Notes: generated by a model from the letters alone, not told the origin. DNA of 50,398 nucleotides from an uncultured Collinsella sp. (GCA_902494765.1 CABUUK010000008.1:1-50398), one strand, 5' to 3'. Positions 1-8,326 are shown, counted from the stretch's first letter. Translations and numbers: made by a program.

Positions 1-443
1 AGCAGGTGCAGGACTTCTACCCCACCCCGTCCACCATGTCGACCTGCATGTACTACACCGGCGTGGATCCGCGCACCATGGAGCCGATCTATGTGGCGCG
101 CGACCCGCACGAGAAGGCCATGCAGCGTGCGCTCATCCAGTATCGCAAGCCCGAAAACTACAAGCTCGTGCGCGAGGCGCTGGAAAAGGCCGGCCGCCGC
201 GATTTGATCGGCTACACCAAGCATTGCCTGATTCGTCCCGTGCCCCCGCGTCCGGGCGAGACGTCTGCTGGCGGTGGCCATGGCACCGGCAAGAAGGGCG
301 GCAAGGCCCACGGTGGCGCCGCCGGCAAGGGACCCAAAGGCAGCAAGGGCCACGGTGGCATGTCGCGCGCACAGAACACCGCCGGCCGGAACCGCGCGGC
401 CCAGGGACGTCAGGGCGCCAACGGCGGCGGCAGACGCAACTAG
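1..443 (+). CDS. YgiQ-family radical SAM protein, C-terminal part (5' end outside window)
   Basis: The open frame enters from the left edge (first full codon at base 3). It reads QVQDFYPTPSTMSTCMYYTG and DPRTMEPIYV, the conserved C-terminal part of YgiQ/UPF0313 radical SAM proteins, followed by a helix with EKAMQRALIQY and REALEKAGRRDLIG. The radical SAM cluster-binding CxxxCxxC region lies upstream, outside the window. The last 55 or so residues are a Gly/Lys/Ala-rich basic tail (repeated KGG, GKG and KGH), as often seen in this family, possibly binding nucleic acid. The gene ends in TAG and converges on the CPBP protease gene. The cellular role of YgiQ proteins is not well established. Confidence 0.85.
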   Translation, partial: QVQDFYPTPSTMSTCMYYTGVDPRTMEPIYVARDPHEKAMQRALIQYRKPENYKLVREALEKAGRRDLIGYTKHCLIRPVPPRPGETSAGGGHGTGKKGGKAHGGAAGKGPKGSKGHGGMSRAQNTAGRNRAAQGRQGANGGGRRN

Positions 444-479
444 CGTGGCGAGGGCCGGCCGGCGTCTCCTCATCGGCCA

Positions 480-600
480 AGCGTGTTCCCCCTAGGGGGA
501 ACACGCTTAGGCTGTCTCTAGTCGTGATTTCCCTAGGGGGAACACGCTCAGACGCACCTAGCCGTGTTTTCCTTAGGGGAATCACATTTACTGACGGGAG
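480..600. repeat. Three tandem 40-bp units, each centred on a CCTAGG-type palindrome (family F)
   Basis: Units at 481-520, 521-560 and 561-600 are aligned at exactly 40 bp. The first contains a perfect 28-bp palindrome (480-507; AGCGTGTTCCCC on each side of CTAG). The second and third are decayed versions with CCCTAGGGGG and CCTTAGGGG centres. The array fills the gap between the convergent ygiQ-like and CPBP genes, so it may also act as a bidirectional terminator, although no T-run follows. Confidence 0.8.
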
Positions 601-1490
601 CGAGCCAGCTGGCACGCCTGCCTGAGCGACCGCATCGCCTCTACCAGTACGAAACCGGCAATGGCAACCGTGACCACCACGTCGAGCGGCGTGTTCACAA
701 ACCACAGCAGGCCCATGAGGTACGACCCGGCGTTAAAGGCAAAGTGCAACAGAATCGTGTAGCGAAGCTTTCCGGTCGTCACGAGTACCCAACCAAAAAT
801 GAGGCCGGCAGCGCCCGCATAGCAGCCCTGTACCCAGTTCATGTGCATAAAACCGAAGATTGCCGCCTGCAGCACAATCGCCGCGGCGATGCCCCACGTA
901 CTTGGGGCCGCCCAGGGCACTATGGCACCGTCCTGCGCGCTCGCACGACGCCGGCGCTTCCAAAGTGGGCGGCACTGCGGATTAAACGCTCGGAGCGAAA
1001 ACTCAAAAATAATGCCGCGCACCAGCAGCTCTTCACAAAATGGGGCGCCGAGCACCGTAGTCAGGACGGCGAGATAGCTGGTGTCGCCCATGCCTGTTTC
1101 CTCGACAAGCTCGCTGTAGTCGGCCGCGGCATCGGGCAACAGCGACAGCACGGCGTCGGTCACGTAGCCAACGACCACCTGCAGGGCAAGGCCAATCACG
1201 ACAACGCAAGCGATGCGCTTCCATGCAGCACTTGCTCCCCCGCCGAGCGGACGTTCACCTTGCCGGCGCGCCATGAAGGAGCGGGGCCACAGATAACGCC
1301 ACCACAGCAGCGCCATCAAAAACGACGCCGTCTGAGCGGCAGCCTGGAACCATTGGATATCGAGATTGTCGATCGGATAGCCCGTCAGCACCGATACGGC
1401 ATCGAGAACCGAAAACAGAACCACGCTCAGGGCTATATCGGCAGCGACAACGCCAAAACATGCAAGCGCCCACGCCATCGCATTGAGCAT
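588..1490 (-). CDS. CPBP-family intramembrane metalloprotease (Abi/CAAX-like)
   Basis: A 300-residue polytopic membrane protein. The CPBP signature is visible in order: EELLVRG (EExxxR) in the middle, a histidine in FGFMHMNW, and LHFAFN near the C-terminus, together the expected metal-binding and catalytic residues of this glutamic/metallo intramembrane protease family. About seven to eight hydrophobic segments surround them. An upstream in-frame ATG at 1550 exists, but the ATG at 1490 follows GAGGAGG at ideal spacing and was chosen. Family members process prenylated peptides or bacteriocin-like products, or act in immunity and membrane quality control. The substrate here is unknown and no bacteriocin gene is adjacent. 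Confidence 0.85.
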   Translation of the reverse strand: MLNAMAWALACFGVVAADIALSVVLFSVLDAVSVLTGYPIDNLDIQWFQAAAQTASFLMALLWWRYLWPRSFMARRQGERPLGGGASAAWKRIACVVVIGLALQVVVGYVTDAVLSLLPDAAADYSELVEETGMGDTSYLAVLTTVLGAPFCEELLVRGIIFEFSLRAFNPQCRPLWKRRRRASAQDGAIVPWAAPSTWGIAAAIVLQAAIFGFMHMNWVQGCYAGAAGLIFGWVLVTTGKLRYTILLHFAFNAGSYLMGLLWFVNTPLDVVVTVAIAGFVLVEAMRSLRQACQLARSRQ

Positions 1491-1541
1491 GCCAACCTCC
1501 TCAAAACCGTTCCCTAGTTCTACCACAACTCGGTAGAGAGC

Positions 1542-1572
1542 TGATCCCATGGGGACGGAGGAAAACGGATCA
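1542..1572. repeat. 31-bp repeat E, copy 1
   Basis: The sequence starts TGATCCCATGGGGACGGAGG and ends AACGGATCA, with TGATCC and GGATCA as short inverted ends. It differs by one base from the copy at 1939-1969 and has the same orientation. It lies two bases beyond the relB stop codon. Confidence 0.85.
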
Positions 1573-1573
1573 C

Positions 1574-1774
1574 TTATTGATGAGAATCGGGCACAGTGCC
1601 AAAGGCCCCGCTGGGCGAAATGTCGAACGGAAAGGTGCCGCAGCGATTAAACGCGGCGATAAACATGCGGATGGCGTTGGACGGCGTGGTGCCTACGAGC
1701 TGGGTTGCCGCCGCGAAGGCCGCCTTTTCCTCGGGCAAGACCTTCGCGACAACCGGGGTCATGTGTTCTGCCAT
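1574..1774 (-). CDS. RelB/DinJ-family antitoxin, apparently orphan
   Basis: A 66-residue protein. The middle, SNAIRMFIAAFNRCGTFPFDI, matches the ribbon-helix-helix RelB/DinJ pattern (AIRMF, then xxPFD). The ATG follows AAGGAAG. In a normal type II system the antitoxin binds DNA and neutralises a RelE/YafQ RNase. No toxin-like frame is present on either side: downstream is repeat E and the CPBP gene, upstream a long structured leader. It may therefore be a remnant of a toxin-antitoxin pair or an antitoxin acting in trans. It is flanked by two near-identical direct repeats (1542-1572 and 1939-1969). Confidence 0.75.
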   Translation of the reverse strand: MAEHMTPVVAKVLPEEKAAFAAATQLVGTTPSNAIRMFIAAFNRCGTFPFDISPSGAFGTVPDSHQ

Positions 1775-1808
1775 GGCGCTTCCTTTTTGAAACGACGGTG
1801 GTGCGGAT

Positions 1809-1867
1809 AGATGCGGGCCACGCGGCTGGGCGACGGGCTGTGAAGGCAGCCCGATTGGCCCGCATCT
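1809..1867 (-). other. Long hairpin in the relB 5' leader
   Basis: AGATGCGGGCCA (1809-1820) pairs perfectly with TGGCCCGCATCT (1856-1867). A second hairpin, GGGCTG/CAGCCC (1835-1852), is nested in the loop. It lies about 35 bp before the relB start and would be part of the relB transcript if the promoter at 1926-1934 is used. It may be a structured leader or the trace of another element. Confidence 0.6.
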
Positions 1868-1888
1868 GGAGTTTGTTTCTACGGCGTT

Positions 1889-1934
1889 GGTATTACTTGG
1901 TAATCCTAAGTATTACCCCGCAGATAGAATAGCA
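1889..1934 (-). promoter_or_regulatory. Putative relB promoter with operator half-sites
   Basis: On the minus strand an extended -10 (TGC then TATTCT, 1926-1934) precedes GTAATAC, GATTAC and GTAATAC half-sites (1889-1917), which form overlapping inverted repeats such as ATTACTTGGTAAT. Such arrays fit autoregulation by RelB-type ribbon-helix-helix proteins. No good -35 is seen. Confidence 0.45.
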
Positions 1935-1938
1935 CACC

Positions 1939-1969
1939 TGATCCCTTGGGGACGGAGGAAAACGGATCA
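1939..1969. repeat. 31-bp repeat E, copy 2
   Basis: Begins TGATCCCTTGGGGACGGAGG and ends AACGGATCA. It matches copy 1 in 30 of 31 bases, in the same orientation, 397 bp apart with relB in between. It lies about 20 bp past the stop codon of the ABC fusion gene. Confidence 0.85.
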
Positions 1970-1989
1970 TTTTGTTGCTGAATAAGTAT

Positions 1990-3368
1990 TTAGAGCGTGA
2001 TGATGTCCGAGATATTGAGGGCCTGAGCGTCGACGGCATCGTGCGTGGCAAGCAACAGCATGCGACCGTCGAGCAAGTCGAGCACGACTTCGGGCATGCG
2101 TCGCGCGCAGCGGTATCTAGTCCGGTAAAGGGCTCGTCCAGAATCACCGCGTCGCCTGGGCACAGCAGGGCTCGGGCAATCTCGACGCGACGGCGCTGCC
2201 CGCCCGAGAGCTCGGCCACACGAGCATGTACATCGACCCCCGGCACCAGCAGGCGCAACAGGGCTGCGGCACTCGAGGCGTCCACGCGCGCGTCGGCGCA
2301 CACTAGCACGTTATCCAGGGCAGAAGCGTCCTCGGCCAGGCGCACATCCTGAAACACCATGGAGCACGGCACGCACTCCCCCGCCGCCAGCGCAAGCAAC
2401 GTCGACTTGCCCACACCTGAGGCGCCCATCACGCAGGTACGCCCACCGGCGGGCACGCGAAGTGCCAGTCCGTCGAGCGCCGGCGCCCAAGGCGCACGAT
2501 CGCCCACGGCGAGCACAAGCACCGCTGCAGCTCCGCCGCCAGCAGAGCCGCCCTCACGCCCGCGGCCACTGCGCCCATGTGCCCGCACGGCAACACGCCA
2601 TGCCACGGAACCCGAAGCCCGCAGCAGCCACACCAGCACGCGCTCGCATGCCCACGATGCCGCCACGACCAACACGGTCCACGCCAGCAGGTCAGCCGTC
2701 TCAATGAGCAGCTTCGCCTGATAGATGCGCTCGCCCACGGTACCAGCCGCCATGCCAATCAACTCCGCCGCCACGCCGGCCTTCCAGCTCATGCCGATCA
2801 CGGCGCGGGCGCACGAAAGCACAAACGGCAGGACTTCGCGCCAGGTATGGGCGAAGAACAGTCGCCAACCCCGCACACCATGCAGACGAAACATCTGCTC
2901 CAGCGGCTTATCCACTTGTGCCAAACCCTCGACCAGCGAAAAATACACGCCCGGTAGCGCCATCAAAAAGACCGCTGCAATGCTCACGCGCGCCGACCCC
3001 AGCCAAATGAGCAGCAGAACCACCACGCAGGCGACCGGCGTCGCCTTTACAAACGAAAGCGCCGGCGCCACCAGACGGGCAAACGTCCGCGACCGCACCG
3101 AGACTCCCGCCAGCACACCGCCGCAGATCGCGGCAAGCGCCAGTCCGCCCAAGATTCGTGCGCCTGAGCCCACCAGAATCGCCCACGTGTTGGCATCACA
3201 CACCAGCCGCAGCAACGCCACCACGACAGCGCCCGGCCCCGGCAAAATCAACGGCTGCGCCACCAGCGCCGCCGCGAAGACCCACACGGCAAGCCAAAAG
3301 GCGGCAACGGCACCTGCTGCCGCCACCGCCTTCATACGCTTTGTCATGTGTCGAGCAAACGCACGCAC
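1990..3368 (-). pseudogene. ABC transporter permease-ATPase fusion (SsuC/SsuB-like) with a frameshift near the C-terminus
   Basis: Residues 1-255 are a MetI-like permease of the nitrate/sulfonate/taurine/HMP type (five to six membrane segments, with the coupling-loop region around SWKAGVAAELIGMAAGTVGERIYQA). Residues about 280-425 are an ATPase with Walker A GASGVGKST, Q-loop VFQD, signature LSGGQRRRVEIARALL and Walker B AVILDEPFTGLD. After LDTAARD the frame breaks around 2095-2109. The continuation MPEVVLDLLDGRM, LLLATHD (H-loop), ending ISDIITL, is in another frame and stops with TAA at 1990. A one-base loss (or two-base gain) in a GC-rich run restores it. As read, the frame instead runs past 1990 with a nonsense tail. 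Start: GTG at 3368 after GGAG. Such permease-ATPase fusion is uncommon for this class. The frameshift could be a sequencing error. Confidence 0.75.
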
Positions 3369-3371
3369 GGG

Positions 3372-4427
3372 CTACTCCATGTAGTAGAAATCATCAGCCG
3401 GGAGCTTGCCGCCCACGGCGCTCGCATCCGCATCGGCCAGCACCTGCAGGTACCCACCGAGCGCCGCCTTCATATCTTTCCCCGTCTGGCAGACAAGCAT
3501 GCACCCGGGAATCGCCTTTTCGGCAATCGCGGCGTTATCGACGACACCCGCATCGACCACGGCCTGCGCCCAGTCCGCCGGCGCCGCATTGACGGCCTTC
3601 ACGCTCGCCTCATGGCAGCGCAAGAATTCCGCCACGGCATCGGGATGATCCTCGGCAAAGGCGCGGCGCACCACGGTCACGCCCGTCAGCAGGCGCGAAC
3701 CCGTGTCGCCCGCCAGCTCATCCCACACATCGGTCAGACTTACCGGAGCCGACAGCTTGCCTTCGCTCTTGGCGATGGCAGCGGTCTTGAACGGCTCGGG
3801 CAGCACGCCCACGGCAGACGGATCGGCAAGCAGCGCCGACAGCACCTCGGTGGGCTCGCTCTTAAACTCAAGCGCCACCTGGCCGGTCAGGCCCGCGCGG
3901 TCCAGCAGGTAGTTCATGACGTACTCCGGCGTGGTGCCCTTACCCGTCATATAGACGGTATGGCCCGCCAGATCGCCAAACGAGGCCACACTCGCGTCGC
4001 CCGTCACAACGTTCAGCACGCCCAGCGTGTTGATGTCGATGACCTGCACCGCGCCCTCGGTCTTGTTGTAGAGCACGCTCGCCACGTTGGCGGGCACCAG
4101 GGCGATATCGACATCGCCCTGAATGACCTTGGGCACAATCTCGTCGGCGGCGGTGTTGATCGCAAAGTCGAACTCGTTGTCCGTGGCACCGTCGGCCGCC
4201 CGGTCCATAAACTGCACCAGACCGATTGACGTCGGACCCTTGAGCGAGGCGACGTGCACCTCAACCGGCTCGGCAGCGGCACCGGCGCCGTCCGTGGCAG
4301 CCGAGCCCGCAGCAGACCCAGCCCCGGCAGCCCCGCCGCCACAGCCAGCCAGCGCAAGCGACAGCGCGCCCGCGGCGAGCGCCGAGGCAAACCCCCGGAG
4401 CGACATCTCAACATCAAACGCGCGCAT
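3372..4427 (-). CDS. ABC transporter substrate-binding lipoprotein (NMT1/SsuA-like)
   Basis: 351 residues. The N-terminus is a lipoprotein signal (hydrophobic stretch, then LALAGCGGG, with lipidation at Cys). The mature part reads GPTSIGLVQFMD, VIQGDVDIALVPANVASVLYNK and GDLAGHTVYMTGKGTTPEYVMNYLL, the pattern of NMT1/TauA/SsuA-type periplasmic binding proteins for thiamine precursors, sulfonates, nitrate or riboflavin. It starts 3 bp after the hydrogenase stop codon and is followed 3 bp later by the permease-ATPase gene, so all are probably one operon. The ligand cannot be read from the sequence. A second start (4406) is possible. Confidence 0.8.
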   Translation of the reverse strand: MRAFDVEMSLRGFASALAAGALSLALAGCGGGAAGAGSAAGSAATDGAGAAAEPVEVHVASLKGPTSIGLVQFMDRAADGATDNEFDFAINTAADEIVPKVIQGDVDIALVPANVASVLYNKTEGAVQVIDINTLGVLNVVTGDASVASFGDLAGHTVYMTGKGTTPEYVMNYLLDRAGLTGQVALEFKSEPTEVLSALLADPSAVGVLPEPFKTAAIAKSEGKLSAPVSLTDVWDELAGDTGSRLLTGVTVVRRAFAEDHPDAVAEFLRCHEASVKAVNAAPADWAQAVVDAGVVDNAAIAEKAIPGCMLVCQTGKDMKAALGGYLQVLADADASAVGGKLPADDFYYME

Positions 4428-4429
4428 CG

Positions 4430-6241
4430 CTAGCACGTCCCTTCGTTGGGCATCGACCAGGCGTGATGGTCGGTATGCAGCAGCTCCTCGGCCAGCGGCG
4501 AGAGCGGCGCGCCCAAAAACTCGCTGTAGCACGCCTGGACATCGGGATTCTCGTGCGAGAAGCGAATGTCCGCCTTCGCATCCAGGCCCCACAGCACCTG
4601 GCCGCGCTCGGCCGCCAGCTCGCAGCCGTCGTGGATGGGCTGACCGCCGCCACCGACGCAGCCGCCCGGGCATGCCATAACCTCAACGAAGTCATATCTC
4701 ACACGGCCGTCGCGAATCGCGTCGAGCAGACGGGCGGCGTTGCCCAGCCCGTGCGCCACGGCGACGCGCACCTTGGTACCGTCGATATCGGCCACGGCCT
4801 CCTTCCAGCCCTCGAGTCCGCGCACGTCAGTGAAGAAGTCGGCATCCGGGTTCTTGCCCGTCACCAGGTAATAAGCCGAGCGCACGGCGGCCTCCATCAC
4901 GCCGCCCGTGGCGCCAAAGATCACACCCGCGCCCGTGCCAAAGCCCAACGGCGTATCGAGCGGCTCCTCGACCAGCGTGTCAACGCTCACGTGGCTCGCG
5001 CGGATCATGCGCACCATCTCGCGCACCGTCAGCGCAACGTCCACGTCGGGCGCGCCGCCCTCGCCCATCATGCTCGGCAGCGCACACTCGGCCTTCTTGG
5101 CCGTGCATGGCATAACGGACACCACGAACAGACGCTCGGGCTCCACGCCCAGCACCTTGGCGTAGTAGGTCTTGGCGATAGCGCCGAACATCTGCTGCGG
5201 CGACTTTGACGTGGACAGGCTGTCGACAAACTCGGGGTAACGTGCCTTCACAAAGCGCACCCAGCCCGGGCAGCAGCTCGTAAACATGGGCCAGCCGCGG
5301 CTGTCGCCCTCACCCTTAGCGGCGGCGCCCAGGCGCTCGAGCAGCTCGGAGCCCTCCTCCATAATGGTGAGGTCGGCCGAGAAATCGGTATCGAACACAT
5401 ACTCAAAGCCTACGCGGCGCAGCGCGCAAGCCAGACGCTCGACGGTTGCCTCCTCGCGCGGAATGCCGAGCTCCTCGCCCCAAGCACTACGCACGGCCGG
5501 CGCGATCTGCACCAGCACGATCTTGTCGGGATTAGCGAGCGCGTCAAACACGGTCTCGGTGTCGTCGCGCTCGCGCAGCGCGCCCGTCGGGCAATGCGTG
5601 ATGCACTGGCCGCACGCGACGCAATCGGTCTTGCCGATCGGCACGCGCCCGCGGGTGCCCACGGCGGTATGCGTGGCGCGGTTGGTCAGGTCCCAAATCC
5701 CTAGGCCCTGTACGCTCTCGCACACCTTGATGCAGCGCATGCATTTAATGCACTTGTCGTTTTCGCGGATGATGGGGAAATCGAAATCCCAGCCCTCGCC
5801 CGCCAAATGCCTTTGATACGGCAGATAGAAAATGCCCAGGTCGTTGGCAATGGTCTGCAGGTTGCAGTTACCGCTGCGCACACAGCTCGTGCAGCGTGAA
5901 TCGTGCTGCGAAAGCAGCAGCTGCACGTTGGTGCGGCGCGCCTCGCGGGCCTTGGGGCTGTTGGTGTGGACCACCATGCCATCGAGCGCGTAGTTGTTGC
6001 AGGCGGCAACCAGCTGGTCGCAGCCCTCAACCTCGACCACGCACACGCGGCAGCCGCCGATCTCGTTCAGATCGCGCAGGTAGCACAGGGTGGGAATCTG
6101 GATGCCGACGGACTTGGCCGCGTCCAGGATCGTGGTGTGCTCGGGCACCACGACCTCGCAATTATCGATAGTGAGCTTGACCATATTGAGTGCTCCGCTT
6201 TCGGTGTTATCGCTGACAGTGGGGTTGTTGAGCTCTACCAT
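4430..6241 (-). CDS. hydA: [FeFe] hydrogenase catalytic subunit, GltD-linked (probably group A2)
   Basis: 603 residues with a complete monomeric [FeFe] hydrogenase architecture: an N-terminal 2Fe-2S ferredoxin domain (Cys in CYLRD, GGCRVC, CN, about 50-80), a His-ligated 4Fe-4S site (HDSRCTSCVRSGNC), two 4Fe-4S sites (CIKCMRCIKVC and CVACGQCITHC), and the H-cluster motifs TSCCPGW (about 320), MPCTAKKAE (about 376) and EVMACPGGCVGGGGQP (about 521). It interconverts protons and electrons with H2 in the cytoplasm. ATG 6241 follows GGAGG. It overlaps by 7 bp the stop of the upstream GltD/NuoF-like gene, its probable electron partner, which fits the group A2 arrangement. HydEFG maturases are not in the window. 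Confidence 0.93.
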   Translation of the reverse strand: MVELNNPTVSDNTESGALNMVKLTIDNCEVVVPEHTTILDAAKSVGIQIPTLCYLRDLNEIGGCRVCVVEVEGCDQLVAACNNYALDGMVVHTNSPKAREARRTNVQLLLSQHDSRCTSCVRSGNCNLQTIANDLGIFYLPYQRHLAGEGWDFDFPIIRENDKCIKCMRCIKVCESVQGLGIWDLTNRATHTAVGTRGRVPIGKTDCVACGQCITHCPTGALRERDDTETVFDALANPDKIVLVQIAPAVRSAWGEELGIPREEATVERLACALRRVGFEYVFDTDFSADLTIMEEGSELLERLGAAAKGEGDSRGWPMFTSCCPGWVRFVKARYPEFVDSLSTSKSPQQMFGAIAKTYYAKVLGVEPERLFVVSVMPCTAKKAECALPSMMGEGGAPDVDVALTVREMVRMIRASHVSVDTLVEEPLDTPLGFGTGAGVIFGATGGVMEAAVRSAYYLVTGKNPDADFFTDVRGLEGWKEAVADIDGTKVRVAVAHGLGNAARLLDAIRDGRVRYDFVEVMACPGGCVGGGGQPIHDGCELAAERGQVLWGLDAKADIRFSHENPDVQACYSEFLGAPLSPLAEELLHTDHHAWSMPNEGTC

Positions 6242-8067
6242 TCCAGGTTCCTCCCTCCGCGGAACGCGCCAAAACCAAAGTGGTCGCAACGCAGGCAGCG
6301 GCTTGCCTCCTGGCGCGCCTCCTCCTCGGTAAGGCCCTGCTCGACCAGATTCCAATCGTGAATACGCTCGCCGGCCTCGCGCTCACCCAGCTCGCAGCGG
6401 CCGCACTCGTGCTTGCCCTTAAACTGAACGGTCGGCAGCTCCACGTCGAGCTTGATCTTGTGGTCGAAGCCCAGATAGCGGTCGATGTTTGCCGAAGCCA
6501 CGCGGCCGGCGTTGATGGCACGGATGACGGTGGCGGGGCCGGTCTGGCAGTCGCCGCCGCTAAAGAGGCCATCGAAGTTGGGCACGGCACCGTCCGAGTC
6601 GGTGACCACGCAACCCCACTTGCAGGCGATGCCCATGTCCTCAAACGGCTTGGAATCGATGTCCTGGCCAATGGCGACAAACACGCGCTCGCAGGGGATG
6701 ACGCGCTCGGGCGTAGCGGCGGCACGCGGAGCCGGACGACCGCGGCGGGGCTCGCCGATAATCTGCGGTTGCACGCGCAGGCCGCTCACGCGACCATCTT
6801 CGCCCGTCTCGATGGCGAGCGGCGCCGTGAGCTCCAGAACCTCGCAACCCTCGGCCTGGGCGCCGGCAATCTCGGCGTCCTGGGCCGTCATATCGCAGAT
6901 GCGACGGCGGTAGACGATGCTCACCTTTTCGGCACCGCAGCGCACGGCAGAGCGCGCCACGTCCATGGCCACGTTGCCGCCGCCGATGACGCACACGCGC
7001 TGGCCGCTCAGGTCGGGCAGCTCGTCGTCTCCGATGGCGCGCAGCATCTTGACGGCCGACTCCACGCCGGGCGCCTCTTCACCCGGAAGGCCGAGCTTCT
7101 TGTCGCTATGGGCACCGATGGCCAGGTAGACGGCATCGAACTCGTCGCGCAGGCGAGCGAGCTCCTCGCCGTTCACGGAGTGATCGAGCTCAACGTCGAT
7201 GCCAGCGCTCAAGATCCAGTCGATCTCGGCCTGCAGGCGCTCGCGCGGCAGACGATAGCTGGGGATGCCGTAGCGCAGCATGCCGCCCAAGTGGTGGCGC
7301 TGCTCAAAAATGGTCACCTTGTGGCCCATCACGGCCAGGTAGTAGGCACAGGAAAGGCCAGCCGGGCCGCCGCCGATCACGGAGACGCGCTTACCGGTGT
7401 TGTCCACTACATGCGGCTTGTGGTCGTTGAGGTCACTGTGCTCAACGGCAAAACGCTTGAGGGCGAGGATGTTCATGGGGTCGTCGACCATGCCACGGCG
7501 GCAATGCATCTCGCAGGGATGCTCGCACACCAAACCGCAGACGAGCGGCAGCGGGTTGTTCTTGCGGATGACCTTGACGGCATCGGCATAGCGGCCGGCC
7601 TCGACGAGCGAAATGTAACCGGGAATGTCGACATGCGCCGGACAGCCCGAGACGCACGGGACGCGGGCCTCGCGGTCAAAGCCACAGGAGTGCTCGCGGA
7701 TGTGGTGCTCAAAATCGTCACGGAAACCGCGGATAGCCGTAAGCGCCATGGCGCCGGCCTCGTAACCGATGGCGCAATCGCTCGAAAGATAGATGGTGCG
7801 GGCGGTGCGCTCGATCAGATTGAGCGTGGACTCGTCGGCGCGGCCCTCGAGCACATCGGCGAGCAGATCGCTCAGCGCGCTCAGGCCCACGCGGCAGGGC
7901 GTGCACTTGCCGCAGCTCTGGGTGGAGCACAGGTTGACGAGCGCTGCCGTAAACTCAACGGGACACGGGGCGAGCGAACTCACCGCCAGACGACGTCCGA
8001 GCGCATCGTGCAGGTCGTCCATGACGGCCTGAGCGTGGCTGCGTTCCATTACGTGCAGTCGAGCCAT
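6235..8067 (-). CDS. NuoF-type Fe-S domain fused to GltD-like FAD/NAD(P) oxidoreductase, hydrogenase partner
   Basis: 610 residues. Residues about 20-100 match the C-terminal 4Fe-4S domain of NuoF/HydB (CSTQSCGKCTPCR), without the FMN/NADH-binding domain of true NuoF. The rest is a GltD-type flavoprotein: N-terminal Cys clusters (CVSGCPAH, CGLVCEHPCEMHC), an FAD site GGGPAGLSCAYYLA, an NAD(P) site GGGNVAMDVARSA, and GLFSGGDCQTGPATV. A C-terminal extension adds CGRC and CLRC pairs. It probably passes electrons between NAD(P)H and the hydrogenase encoded next. ATG 8067 has GAGAGGGG upstream; a GTG at 8082 is the alternative. It is a paralogue of the gltD at 23880-25361. Confidence 0.85.
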   Translation of the reverse strand: MARLHVMERSHAQAVMDDLHDALGRRLAVSSLAPCPVEFTAALVNLCSTQSCGKCTPCRVGLSALSDLLADVLEGRADESTLNLIERTARTIYLSSDCAIGYEAGAMALTAIRGFRDDFEHHIREHSCGFDREARVPCVSGCPAHVDIPGYISLVEAGRYADAVKVIRKNNPLPLVCGLVCEHPCEMHCRRGMVDDPMNILALKRFAVEHSDLNDHKPHVVDNTGKRVSVIGGGPAGLSCAYYLAVMGHKVTIFEQRHHLGGMLRYGIPSYRLPRERLQAEIDWILSAGIDVELDHSVNGEELARLRDEFDAVYLAIGAHSDKKLGLPGEEAPGVESAVKMLRAIGDDELPDLSGQRVCVIGGGNVAMDVARSAVRCGAEKVSIVYRRRICDMTAQDAEIAGAQAEGCEVLELTAPLAIETGEDGRVSGLRVQPQIIGEPRRGRPAPRAAATPERVIPCERVFVAIGQDIDSKPFEDMGIACKWGCVVTDSDGAVPNFDGLFSGGDCQTGPATVIRAINAGRVASANIDRYLGFDHKIKLDVELPTVQFKGKHECGRCELGEREAGERIHDWNLVEQGLTEEEARQEASRCLRCDHFGFGAFRGGRNLEW

Positions 8068-8171
8068 AAGATCCCCTCTCACATGGCAGCCCGGAGGCGA
8101 GGCCGGGCGAAATTGCTACACGCACAACACTGACCTAAAAAGTTGTGAGGTCTCCATACGGTTCGGCAGGC

Positions 8172-8199
8172 GGTATAAAATGTCACCCTCAGCGGTGAA
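8172..8199 (-). promoter_or_regulatory. Candidate hydrogenase-operon promoter with inverted repeat
   Basis: Minus-strand -35-like TTCACC (8194-8199), a 16-bp spacer and -10 TATACC (8172-8177). TCACC-N6-GGTGA (8183-8198) forms an inverted repeat across the -35 and spacer. About 105 bp upstream of the first operon gene. No Rex or FNR consensus was recognised. Confidence 0.35.
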
Positions 8200-8253
8200 A
8201 TAGAACATTACCGCAGATAAATGCCATATTTGATAAAACGCGTTACCAAACGA

Positions 8254-8291
8254 CAATGCCCCGCCCACGCAATCACGTGGGCGGGGCATTG
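8254..8291 (-). terminator. Rho-independent terminator after the GH4 gene
   Basis: A perfect 16-bp stem (CAATGCCCCGCCCACG and its complement) with a 6-base loop, 36 bp past the GH4 stop codon. Weakly T-rich on the minus strand. Confidence 0.8.
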
Positions 8292-8326
8292 CTTCAGGCA
8301 TGCGGCCAGCGACCCTGTTGCTTTTA

